From assembly GCA_016780435.1 (NCBI GenBank), contig JADHLU010000079.1:1-5421 (forward strand): 5,421 bases of DNA. Direction: 5' to 3'. Below are positions 1 to 5,421 of this stretch, one piece after another (the stretch's first letter is position 1; the number at the start of each line of letters is the position of its first letter). The notes below the pieces were generated by a model. The model worked only from the letters and a program-made list of their open reading frames with translations, was not told the origin of the DNA and made no database searches. The DNA comes from Flavobacteriaceae bacterium (GTDB lineage: Bacteria > Bacteroidota > Bacteroidia > Flavobacteriales > Flavobacteriaceae). Made by a program: the position numbers and the translations under genes.

Positions 1-1250
1 GCCTGTATCTTTTCTTTGGGATTACGGGCATTGTCATCCATTAAGGCCCCTTCCCCATTTTTTTCGTCGAACGATTCTCCGAAATAATGAAGTATAAATT
101 TTCTTCGAGACATCGAAGTCTCGGCATAGGCTATTACATCTTGCAGCAAGGCATTGCTAACCTCTTGCTCGGCCAGGGGCTTAGAGGCTGAAAACTTCTC
201 TAGCTTATCCATGTCTTTAGAGGCGTAGAAGGCTACGCAGTGACCCTCTCCTCCGTCGCGTCCGGCCCTTCCGGTTTCTTGGTAATAACTCTCAATGCTT
301 TTAGGCATGTCATAGTGAATAACAAAACGAACGTCTGGTTTGTCAATTCCCATTCCAAAGGCTATAGTAGCTACCACCACAGCAGCCTCTTCCATCAGAA
401 ATTGATCTTGATAGGCAGCCCTAGTCTTGGCGTCAAAGCCGGCGTGATAGGGGATAGCCTTTATATTATTTAGCTGCAACAATTGGGCAATTTCTTCGAC
501 CGTTTTTCGGCTTAAACAGTAGATTATACCTGATTTTCCTGGGCGTTCGGAGATAAATCGAATAATGTCGGCATTGACCGATTCGGTCTTTGGTCTAACC
601 TCGTAATACAAATTAGGTCGATTAAAAGAGGCCTTAAATAGCTGTGCCTCGCGCATACCTAAATTCTTAATGATGTCTTCTTGAACTTTAGGAGTAGCCG
701 TGGCCGTCAAGGCGATCATGGGTATCTTATGGGAGAGACGGTCTATAATTTGCCGAATATTTCGGTATTCAGGTCTAAAGTCATGACCCCACTCCGAAAT
801 ACAATGGGCCTCGTCTATGGCCACAAATGACAGTTCTAAGGGCGACAGCAGTTCGATAGTTTGAGGCTTTGTTAGCGATTCGGGTGCGACAAAGAGCAAT
901 TTGGTTACTCCCGTTTGTAAGTCGTGTACCACCTCATTGTAAGCCGCTTTTGTCAGCGAAGAATTGAGTACATGAGCCACTCCTTCATTCTTGGTAATCG
1001 CACGAATGGCATCTACCTGATTTTTCATCAGTGCAATGAGCGGGCTAATAACAACAGCCGTTCCCTTACTCATTAGGGCCGGAAGTTGATAACACAATGA
1101 TTTTCCGCCTCCAGTAGGCATTATCACAAAGGTGTCGTTCTGACCGAGTAGAGAAGTGATCGCTTGCTTCTGAAGCCCCTTAAAGCGTGAGAAGCCAAAA
1201 TAAAATTTTAAGGCCTCGTAAAGCTGATGGTCAGGTTCTGTTTCAGACAT
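1..1250 (-). CDS. recQ: ATP-dependent DNA helicase RecQ (C-terminus beyond left edge)
   Basis: RecQ is a superfamily 2, 3'-to-5' DNA helicase acting in recombination and repair of stalled forks. The reading frame starts at the ATG complementary to 1248-1250 and stays open for 416 codons to the window edge. Visible motifs in order are motif 0 around residues 16-30, Walker A PTGGGKS at 45-51, DEAH at 146-149, the RecQ aromatic-rich loop SEWGHDFRPEY at 152-162, motif III LTATAT at 181-186, motif V with AFGMGIDKPDV at 297-307, and motif VI QETGRAGRDG at 324-333 with its arginine finger. The start of the RecQ zinc subdomain follows (SRRKFILHYFGE, 381-392). Here the four zinc-ligand cysteines of E. 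coli RecQ (C380, C397, C400, C403) are all replaced, the region reading MDDNARNPK at 404-412. Winged-helix and HRDC regions, if present, lie outside the window. The gene is divergent from kdsD. Family assignment is firm; the distinction between RecQ paralogues is not possible from this part. Confidence 0.95.
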   Translation of the reverse strand, partial: MSETEPDHQLYEALKFYFGFSRFKGLQKQAITSLLGQNDTFVIMPTGGGKSLCYQLPALMSKGTAVVISPLIALMKNQVDAIRAITKNEGVAHVLNSSLTKAAYNEVVHDLQTGVTKLLFVAPESLTKPQTIELLSPLELSFVAIDEAHCISEWGHDFRPEYRNIRQIIDRLSHKIPMIALTATATPKVQEDIIKNLGMREAQLFKASFNRPNLYYEVRPKTESVNADIIRFISERPGKSGIIYCLSRKTVEEIAQLLQLNNIKAIPYHAGFDAKTRAAYQDQFLMEEAAVVVATIAFGMGIDKPDVRFVIHYDMPKSIESYYQETGRAGRDGGEGHCVAFYASKDMDKLEKFSASKPLAEQEVSNALLQDVIAYAETSMSRRKFILHYFGESFDEKNGEGALMDDNARNPKEKIQ

Positions 1251-1339
1251 AGACTTGAAGTTAAGAAAAACTAGCCTGCGTTTTTCGTAATTTCGTCTTT
1301 TAAAGTAAAACTAAATTAGCTAATCCTAAGGCTTTTTTC
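1251..1339. promoter_or_regulatory. Divergent recQ/kdsD intergenic region, promoters not resolved
   Basis: These 89 bp are AT-rich and must hold the start signals for recQ (leftward) and the kdsD operon (rightward). I see no exact match to the Bacteroidota -7 element TAnnTTTG. The nearest plus-strand candidates are TAATTTCG at 1288-1295 and TAAATTAG at 1312-1319, the latter leaving 20 nt to the kdsD start. On the minus strand, TAGTTTTT and TAGTTTTA are one-mismatch candidates for recQ. A 10-bp palindrome ATTAGCTAAT lies at 1315-1324. That a promoter lies here follows from gene layout; the exact elements are guesses. Confidence 0.4.
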
Positions 1340-2308
1340 TTGAACGAAATTCACAAACGTATTGCTGACGCGAAGGAAGTACTTACCCTTGAGGCTAGTG
1401 CATTACAAAACCTTTCAGATACTCTTGACGCTTCTTTTTCTGAGGCGGTTAACTATATTGTTAAATGCGAAGGAAGGGTAGTGTTTACCGGTATGGGAAA
1501 GAGCGCCATCATTGCTTCTAAAATATCGGCTAGCTTCAACTCCACGGGTACACCCTCGCTCTTCATGCACGCTGCAGATGCCATACACGGCGACTTGGGC
1601 ATGGTGCAAGCCAGTGATGTAGTGGTGTGCCTATCGAAAAGCGGCAATACAGAAGAGGTTAAGACCCTAATACCCCTGATAAAAGAGCGCGGCAATGTGC
1701 TCATAGGCATTAGCGCAGAAAAAAATTCATACCTCGGACAGCACGCCAATGTGCTTTTAGTCACCCCAATGGATCGCGAGGCTTGCCCACACAACCTAGC
1801 CCCTACTACAAGCACCACGCTTCAATTGGCTTTGGGCGATGCGCTTATGGTCGCCGTACTGAATGAAAAAGACTTTACTGAAGCCGATTTTGCGCGCTAC
1901 CATCCGGGCGGAAGTCTGGGTAAACGATTGTTTTTGAAGGTATCGGATCTAATGGGTGGATTTTCTAAACCTCAAGTGAATCCTGAAACACCGGTACTCG
2001 AGGTTATATTGGAGATCTCCAATAAAATGTCTGGATGTACAGCGGTCATTGGTGAACAACATATTAAAGGGATTATTACCGATGGAGACATAAGGCGCAT
2101 GCTGCAGCAAAGCACAGATTTCTCGGCGCTCAATGCCGCCGATATCATGAGTGCTTCTCCGGTAAGTTTACCCTCAGATACCCTTGCGCTTGATGCCTTG
2201 AAGCTCATGAACAAGAAAGAGATTACTCAACTATTAATCACGCACAACGGGGTGTATGCCGGGGTGCTTCACATGCATCAACTTATCCAAGAAGGAATTT
2301 CAGTATGA
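1340..2308 (+). CDS. kdsD: D-arabinose-5-phosphate isomerase, KpsF/GutQ family
   Basis: This cytoplasmic enzyme interconverts D-ribulose 5-phosphate and D-arabinose 5-phosphate, the first committed step towards KDO, the inner-core sugar of LPS. The 322-residue product has the family layout: a SIS sugar-isomerase domain (about 30-180) followed by two CBS domains (about 201-255 and 266-316). Residues aligning with the E. coli KdsD active site (K59, E111, E152, H193) are all present at a constant offset of five: K54, E106, E147 and H188. The motifs FTGMGKS, SKSGNTEE, HGDLGMV and RYHPGGSLGKR are typical. The start is the TTG at 1340: an in-frame stop lies at 1301-1303, no ATG or GTG lies between, and the next Met is residue 52 inside the SIS domain. 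It is the first gene of an operon, and its stop overlaps the tatC start by 4 nt (ATGA). E. coli length is 328, so the gene is complete. Confidence 0.95.
   Translation: MNEIHKRIADAKEVLTLEASALQNLSDTLDASFSEAVNYIVKCEGRVVFTGMGKSAIIASKISASFNSTGTPSLFMHAADAIHGDLGMVQASDVVVCLSKSGNTEEVKTLIPLIKERGNVLIGISAEKNSYLGQHANVLLVTPMDREACPHNLAPTTSTTLQLALGDALMVAVLNEKDFTEADFARYHPGGSLGKRLFLKVSDLMGGFSKPQVNPETPVLEVILEISNKMSGCTAVIGEQHIKGIITDGDIRRMLQQSTDFSALNAADIMSASPVSLPSDTLALDALKLMNKKEITQLLITHNGVYAGVLHMHQLIQEGISV
2007..2024. repeat. Perfect 18-bp palindrome inside kdsD
   Basis: The sequence TATTGGAGATCTCCAATA equals its own reverse complement over all 18 bases; flanking A/A at 2006 and 2025 ends the symmetry. It lies within kdsD, in codons for the first CBS domain (residues VILEISNK). 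As RNA it could form a 7-bp stem with a GAUC loop. No T-tract follows, so it is not a classical terminator. Function is unknown and it may be chance. Confidence 0.6.
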
Positions 2309-3114
2309 GTGCAAAAGACGAAATGTCATTTTTAGACCATCTTGAAGAGCTGCGATGGCACCTTATTCGATCAATCATAGCGGTGTTGATCATTGCAACA
2401 GTGGCCTTTGTGATGAAGGGATTCATCTTCGATCGGATCATTTTCGCGCCAAAGAACATGGACTTTCCTACCTACAACATGTTCTGCCAGATTTCTACCT
2501 TTTTTGGAATTAGCTCAGACTTCTGTGCCGAATCGCTTCCGTTCACCATTCAGAACAGAACCATGGCCGGTCAGTTTTCGGCGCATATCTGGACCTCCAT
2601 TTGGGCCGGATTCATACTCGGCTTTCCCTACCTTCTTTACGAAGTATGGAAGTTTATCAGTCCCGGACTGTACGAAGAGGAACGCAAATACTCTAGAGGA
2701 TTCATAGGTGCCGCCTCCTTTTTATTCTTTCTTGGGGTACTGTTTGGTTATTACATAGTGGCTCCCCTATCGATTAACTTCCTGGGAACCTATCAGGTGA
2801 GTGCAGAGGTAAGCAATGAGATTGACATAGGTTCTTACATAGCTACGGTTCGAGCTTCGGTTATTGCCTGTGGAGTAATGTTTGAATTACCTATTCTTAT
2901 CTACTTTTTGACGAAGATTGGTCTAGTTACCCCAGAATTTTTAAAGAAATACCGCAAGATAGCCTTGGTGCTTGTGTTGGTGCTGTCGGCGGTGATTACT
3001 CCGCCTGATGTGGCTAGCCAAGTAATTGTAGCTATTCCGGTTATGATTTTATACCAAGTAAGTATTGGTATATCCAAGTTTGTAATTCGAAAAGAACGAA
3101 AAAATGCCACATAA
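2305..3114 (+). CDS. tatC: Sec-independent protein translocase subunit TatC
   Basis: TatC is the inner-membrane receptor of the twin-arginine pathway; it binds RR signal peptides and recruits TatA to export folded proteins. The 269-residue product starts with the hallmark MSFLDHLEELR (7-17). It shows about six hydrophobic segments: roughly 19-38, 93-112, 132-153, 178-203, 217-233 and 238-257. Positions matching functionally important E. coli TatC acidic residues are conserved: E15 (E15), E126 (E103, in SPGLYEEER), E194 (E170, in FELP) and D235 (D211, in ITPPDV). The first periplasmic loop (about 45-90) is longer than in E. coli and holds two cysteines, C61 and C74. The ATG overlaps the kdsD stop by 4 nt, and the 3' end overlaps the next gene by 11 nt, suggesting translational coupling. 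No tatA or tatB is in the window, so the partner subunits are encoded elsewhere. Confidence 0.96.
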   Translation: MSAKDEMSFLDHLEELRWHLIRSIIAVLIIATVAFVMKGFIFDRIIFAPKNMDFPTYNMFCQISTFFGISSDFCAESLPFTIQNRTMAGQFSAHIWTSIWAGFILGFPYLLYEVWKFISPGLYEEERKYSRGFIGAASFLFFLGVLFGYYIVAPLSINFLGTYQVSAEVSNEIDIGSYIATVRASVIACGVMFELPILIYFLTKIGLVTPEFLKKYRKIALVLVLVLSAVITPPDVASQVIVAIPVMILYQVSIGISKFVIRKERKNAT

Positions 3115-3454
3115 ACTCGTAGAAGAATTTAATGCCTATCGTTCAAAGATGAACGAACGCATTCTAAACGACGATCAGAAAATCATCAAGCGCATCTTTA
3201 ATCTAGACACCAACGCATTTACCGAAGGAGCCTTAGACGTAAAGACAAAAGAACTGCTTGGACTTGTAGCCTCGGCCGTACTTCGCTGTGACGACTGTGT
3301 TCGTTACCACTTAGAAGGGGCAAAAAAGACCGGATGCACCGCCGAAGAGGTCACCGAAACATTGGGTATAGCCACGCTCATAGGGGGTACCATAGTCATT
3401 CCACACCTAAGAAGAGCTTATGAATATTGGGATGCCCTAAACGAAGAAGTGTGA
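3104..3454 (+). CDS. Carboxymuconolactone decarboxylase (AhpD-like) family protein
   Basis: This small 116-residue cytoplasmic protein is an all-helical CMD/AhpD-family protein. The family includes decarboxylases and the thiol peroxidase-linked adaptor AhpD. The key motif is [10 protein letters not shown]62-x2-C65-x3-H69, with E50 twelve residues before the first Cys. This matches the spacing of the M. tuberculosis AhpD proton relay E118/C130/C133/H137, but the relay His132 is replaced by Asp64. The motif therefore suggests a thiol redox role rather than lactone decarboxylation; the true substrate is unknown. The C-terminal [16 protein letters not shown] is distinctive of the Bacteroidota version as I remember it. 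The start codon lies in the last codons of tatC (11-nt overlap), preceded by an A-rich stretch. Its stop overlaps the lptB GTG by 4 nt. The position between tatC and lptB hints at a link to envelope biogenesis, but this is only context. Confidence 0.9.
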   Translation: MPHKLVEEFNAYRSKMNERILNDDQKIIKRIFNLDTNAFTEGALDVKTKELLGLVASAVLRCDDCVRYHLEGAKKTGCTAEEVTETLGIATLIGGTIVIPHLRRAYEYWDALNEEV

Positions 3455-4197
3455 AATTAAGAGCAGAGAACATAAAGAAAGTCTATCAACAGCGCACGGT
3501 TGTTAAGGGAATCTCCTTGGAGGTGAATCAGGGAGAGATCATCGGATTATTAGGGCCAAATGGTGCCGGAAAAACGACCTCGTTTTACATGATAGTTGGG
3601 CTCATTCAGGCCAATGCTGGGGCCATCTATTTAGACGATCTAGACATCACCCATTTTCCAATGTTTAAGCGTGCCCAGCACGGAATCGGCTACTTAGCTC
3701 AAGAGGCCTCTGTATTTAGAAAGCTCAGCGTTGAAGACAATATATTGAGTGTGCTCCAAACCACTGGACTTTCAAAGGCCGAGCAACTCAAAAAACGCGA
3801 TGCATTGATCGAAGAATTCTCCCTTAATCACATCAGAAAAAACCGGGGTGATTTATTATCTGGAGGCGAGAGACGAAGAACTGAAATAGCCCGAGCGCTA
3901 GCCACCGACCCCAAGTTCATCTTGCTTGACGAACCCTTTGCCGGAGTAGACCCCGTAGCTGTAGAAGACATACAACGCATTGTGGCCCAGCTGAAAGACA
4001 AGAATATAGGTATTCTGATTACCGATCACAACGTACAAGAAACCTTGGCTATAACCGAGCGTTCGTACCTGATGTTTGAAGGATCCATTTTAAAGGCCGG
4101 TGCTCCTGAAGAACTAGCTGCCGATGAGATGGTTAGAAAGGTCTACCTAGGCCAAAACTTCGAACTGCGAAAGAAACGGTTAGCGTTTGATCAATAG
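3451..4197 (+). CDS. lptB: LPS export ABC transporter ATP-binding protein LptB
   Basis: LptB is the cytoplasmic ATPase of the LptB2FG transporter, which extracts LPS from the inner membrane and pushes it along the Lpt bridge to the outer membrane. From the GTG at 3451 the product has 248 residues (E. coli LptB has 241). It carries Walker [10 protein letters not shown] (35-43), Q-loop Q84 in [13 protein letters not shown], signature LSGGE (136-140), Walker B FILLDEP with catalytic E161, D-loop AGVDP (164-168), and H-loop H193 in TDHNV. The C-terminal [14 protein letters not shown] is diagnostic of LptB against other ABC ATPases. I chose GTG 3451 because it forms a 4-nt GTGA overlap with the preceding stop and gives the usual N-terminus ([11 protein letters not shown]). 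An in-frame TTG at 3427 would add eight poor residues. It is the last gene of the operon; lptF and lptG are not in the window. Its 3' end overlaps that of the opposing pssA by 18 bp. Confidence 0.95.
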   Translation: MKLRAENIKKVYQQRTVVKGISLEVNQGEIIGLLGPNGAGKTTSFYMIVGLIQANAGAIYLDDLDITHFPMFKRAQHGIGYLAQEASVFRKLSVEDNILSVLQTTGLSKAEQLKKRDALIEEFSLNHIRKNRGDLLSGGERRRTEIARALATDPKFILLDEPFAGVDPVAVEDIQRIVAQLKDKNIGILITDHNVQETLAITERSYLMFEGSILKAGAPEELAADEMVRKVYLGQNFELRKKRLAFDQ

Positions 4198-4863
4198 CGA
4201 GCTGAGTATATAGCCCGGAAGCAGTATCAACACAAATTCTTCACCTAAAACGACTAGCCCAACAACCGCGCTAAAAATAACCATGTACCGCAAGGCGTTT
4301 TCTTTTATGCTGAAGCCTTTAAATTTTAATGAAACTGCGCCAACTTTACTGACCATCCACAGGGCAAACACGATGCTGATGACAATCACTGTGCGTTCAA
4401 ACCAGACCGGGGTAAAGTAAGACATGTCAGCAAAGATTTCGGTCTGCGTAATTAACGCTACAAAAAGGGCCATAGCCGGAGTTGGAAGTCCCTCAAAATG
4501 GGCAGCATTAGAAGCAAAAACCGAAAAGCGAACTAAACGCAGTAAGGCTCCTACGAACAGCGCTAAAGATAGGGCTATGGATAGTGTGGGCGACAAGGTA
4601 GAAGACAGCGAAAAGTACCACCATAAACTCGGCAGAACACCAAAACTCACTAGGTCAGCCATTGAGTCTAAAAAATTTCCAAACTCCGAATTCACCTTGA
4701 ACATTCTGGCCACTAATCCGTCTAAAAAGTCGGCGAGCGCCGCCAAAAGCAAAGCGTAAAGTGCCCAATCGAATCGAGACTGGGTGAGTGCTATGCATCC
4801 CAAAAATCCAAAAATGGCATTGAGAAGCGTTACCGCGTTGGCACTGTTTTCTTTTAGGCGCAT
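4180..4863 (-). CDS. pssA: CDP-alcohol phosphatidyltransferase, probably phosphatidylserine synthase
   Basis: This integral membrane enzyme transfers a phosphatidyl group from CDP-diacylglycerol to an alcohol, here most likely serine. Phosphatidylserine is then decarboxylated to phosphatidylethanolamine, a main envelope lipid. The 227-residue product carries the complete family motif DxxDGxxAR-x8-GxxxDxxxD at D45, D48, G49, A52, R53, G62, D66 and D70; the last Asp is the presumed catalytic base. The serine-synthase-type sequences LRLVRFSVF (108-116) and [10 protein letters not shown] (123-132) favour PssA over PgsA or cardiolipin-type relatives. The rest is largely hydrophobic with about six to seven membrane segments. 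The start ATG, complementary to 4861-4863, gives an N-terminus with VTLLNAIFG as expected. It is convergent with lptB and divergent from the DUF4105 gene. No psd decarboxylase gene is seen here. The specific substrate is inferred from motif similarity. Confidence 0.85.
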   Translation of the reverse strand: MRLKENSANAVTLLNAIFGFLGCIALTQSRFDWALYALLLAALADFLDGLVARMFKVNSEFGNFLDSMADLVSFGVLPSLWWYFSLSSTLSPTLSIALSLALFVGALLRLVRFSVFASNAAHFEGLPTPAMALFVALITQTEIFADMSYFTPVWFERTVIVISIVFALWMVSKVGAVSLKFKGFSIKENALRYMVIFSAVVGLVVLGEEFVLILLPGYILSSLLIKR

Positions 4864-4918
4864 AATGGGGCCTAATTTACACTTTATTCGTCTGTCGCTT
4901 CGCCTTATCTTTGAACGA
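4864..4918. promoter_or_regulatory. Divergent pssA/DUF4105 intergenic region
   Basis: Only 55 bp separate the two start codons, so both promoters must fit here or reach into the coding regions. The rightward promoter is listed separately. For pssA the minus strand holds TAAATTAG (complement of 4872-4879), a poor match to TAnnTTTG only 8 nt from the pssA ATG. No convincing pssA promoter is visible, and it may lie within the start of the opposing gene. Confidence 0.35.
4883..4913 (+). promoter_or_regulatory. Bacteroidota-type promoter for the DUF4105 gene
   Basis: TATCTTTG at 4906-4913 matches the Bacteroidota -7 consensus TAnnTTTG at every fixed position. TTTA at 4883-4886 sits 19 nt upstream, a good position for the -33 TTTG element with one mismatch. 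Established spacing for this sigma factor puts the transcript start roughly five to seven nt after the final G, at about 4918-4920. That coincides with the ATG at 4919, so the mRNA may be leaderless or nearly so. Confidence 0.6.
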
Positions 4919-5421
4919 ATGGGTCATCTTGCTCTATTTCGATCGCTAATTCTAGGTATACTTCTACTGAGTCCATTACTCGGTTTGACACAAATAGAAC
5001 TGAGCAGATCAGCGAAAGTTAGCGTGCTCACCTGTAGCGAGGGGCCAGAGCTTCACGCGGCATTCGGCCATACGGCTCTTCACGTCTTCGACCCCGGAAA
5101 CGGAATCGACCAGGTGTATAATTTTGGAACCTTTGACTTCGGCGCCCCTAACTTCTACCTCAATTTTATAAAAGGGAAGCTTGATTATTTCGTTTCTGTT
5201 AGCACCTACAGCGACTTCAGTCGTTACTACAACTATGTCGGTCGGTCTGTGGTACGGCAAGAATTGAATTTAAATCGCAACCAGAGGCAAGAGGTTTTTG
5301 AAGCGCTTGTACACAATGCGAAACCAGAGAACAAATACTACCGTTACGACTTTCTCACCGAAAACTGCGCAACAAAAATTCCTGAAATCTTATCGATCGG
5401 ACTAGGAGAATCGTTGAGCAT
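4919..5421 (+). CDS. DUF4105 / Lnb N-terminal periplasmic domain protein (C-terminus beyond right edge)
   Basis: This is the first 167 codons of a DUF4105 (Lnb_N) family protein, common in Bacteroidota; the biochemical role is not established for this clade. Residues 1-25 look like a signal peptide: a short N-region with R8, a hydrophobic core LILGILLLSPLLG, and a likely cleavage near GLT-Q at 24/25. The mature part shows the family pattern: VSVLTCSEGPELHAAFGHTA (34-53), VYNFGTFDF (67-75), PNFYLNFIKGKL (77-88), LNLNRNQRQEVFEAL (116-130) and the block PENKYYRYDFLTENCATKIPEIL (136-158). Full-length members are usually several hundred residues, often with C-terminal membrane helices, so more than half is probably missing. 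I start at ATG 4919 because it directly precedes the signal-peptide-like stretch and fits the promoter at 4906-4913. The in-frame ATG at 4865 would place that promoter inside the gene. The gene is divergent from pssA. The family call is confident; the function is unknown. Confidence 0.85.
   Translation, partial: MGHLALFRSLILGILLLSPLLGLTQIELSRSAKVSVLTCSEGPELHAAFGHTALHVFDPGNGIDQVYNFGTFDFGAPNFYLNFIKGKLDYFVSVSTYSDFSRYYNYVGRSVVRQELNLNRNQRQEVFEALVHNAKPENKYYRYDFLTENCATKIPEILSIGLGESLS

Noticed and set aside
240..473. Open frame on the plus strand inside the recQ region
   Set aside because: Antisense to helicase motifs V and VI of recQ; no recognisable product or start signals.
1283..1296. Two TTTCGT words spaced by 8 bp upstream of kdsD
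   Set aside because: Too short and AT-rich to distinguish from chance; no third copy.
1453..1818. Open frame of 121 codons on the minus strand, opposite kdsD (with similar ones at 1415-1609 and 1972-2214)
   Set aside because: Lies wholly within the well-supported SIS/CBS coding region, resembles no family, and is explained by codon use on the other strand.
3427..3450. TTG at 3427 as the lptB start, giving 256 residues
   Set aside because: Adds residues unlike any LptB N-terminus and a 28-nt overlap; GTG at 3451 gives the usual length and a 4-nt overlap.
4181..4199. TAGCG direct repeat flanking the palindrome TTGATCAA at the lptB/pssA 3' overlap
   Set aside because: Five-base repeats and an 8-bp palindrome are expected by chance; no T-tract makes it a terminator.
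4424..4759. Open frame of 111 codons on the plus strand, opposite pssA
   Set aside because: The Lys/Ser/Ala-rich product is the mirror of hydrophobic membrane codons in pssA, which carries a complete catalytic motif.
4865..4918. In-frame ATG at 4865 as the start of the DUF4105 protein
   Set aside because: Would place a consensus promoter within the gene and put 18 extra residues before a normal signal peptide.
5009..5260. Open frame on the minus strand opposite the DUF4105 gene
   Set aside because: Overlaps conserved DUF4105 blocks in full; no independent support.
1..5421. Search for CRISPR arrays, insertion sequences, tRNA/rRNA, toxin-antitoxin or phage-defence genes
   Set aside because: No repeat-spacer pattern, transposase motifs, structured RNA or defence domains are visible; all coding space is accounted for by housekeeping and envelope genes.

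Overview
The window reads as ordinary chromosomal DNA from a member of the Bacteroidota, most likely a flavobacterium-like marine or aquatic lineage. This rests on four things: the protein sequences look like Bacteroidota versions of these families; one promoter matches the Bacteroidota -7 consensus TAnnTTTG exactly; starts are preceded by A-rich sequence rather than clear Shine-Dalgarno sites; and a DUF4105/Lnb_N envelope protein is present. The assignment below phylum level is inference.

Layout from left to right. (1) 1-1250, minus strand: the N-terminal 416 codons of a RecQ DNA helicase that runs off the left edge. (2) 1251-1339: a short divergent intergenic region. (3) 1340-4197, plus strand: a tight four-gene operon with every junction overlapping. 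Its order is kdsD (arabinose-5-phosphate isomerase), tatC (Tat translocase), a carboxymuconolactone-decarboxylase/AhpD-like protein, and lptB (LPS-export ATPase). (4) 4180-4863, minus strand: pssA (phosphatidylserine synthase family), convergent with lptB and overlapping its 3' end by 18 bp. (5) 4864-4918: a 55-bp divergent region with a good Bacteroidota promoter. (6) 4919-5421, plus strand: the start of a DUF4105/Lnb_N exported protein that runs off the right edge.

The common theme from 1340 onward is building the cell envelope. KdsD makes the precursor of the KDO sugar of LPS, LptB powers LPS transport to the outer membrane, TatC exports folded proteins, PssA makes the precursor of phosphatidylethanolamine, and the DUF4105 protein is an exported envelope protein. 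The small AhpD-like protein between tatC and lptB is the one operon member without an obvious envelope role.

I found no mobile element, CRISPR array, tRNA, rRNA or clear riboswitch, and no gene-free stretch above 100 bp. Nothing here convincingly amounts to a new biological system. The points worth a second look are a RecQ lacking all four zinc-ligand cysteines, a probable leaderless transcript for the DUF4105 gene, a redox-type motif in the operon-embedded AhpD-like protein, a perfect 18-bp palindrome inside kdsD, and the terminator-less convergent overlap of lptB and pssA.
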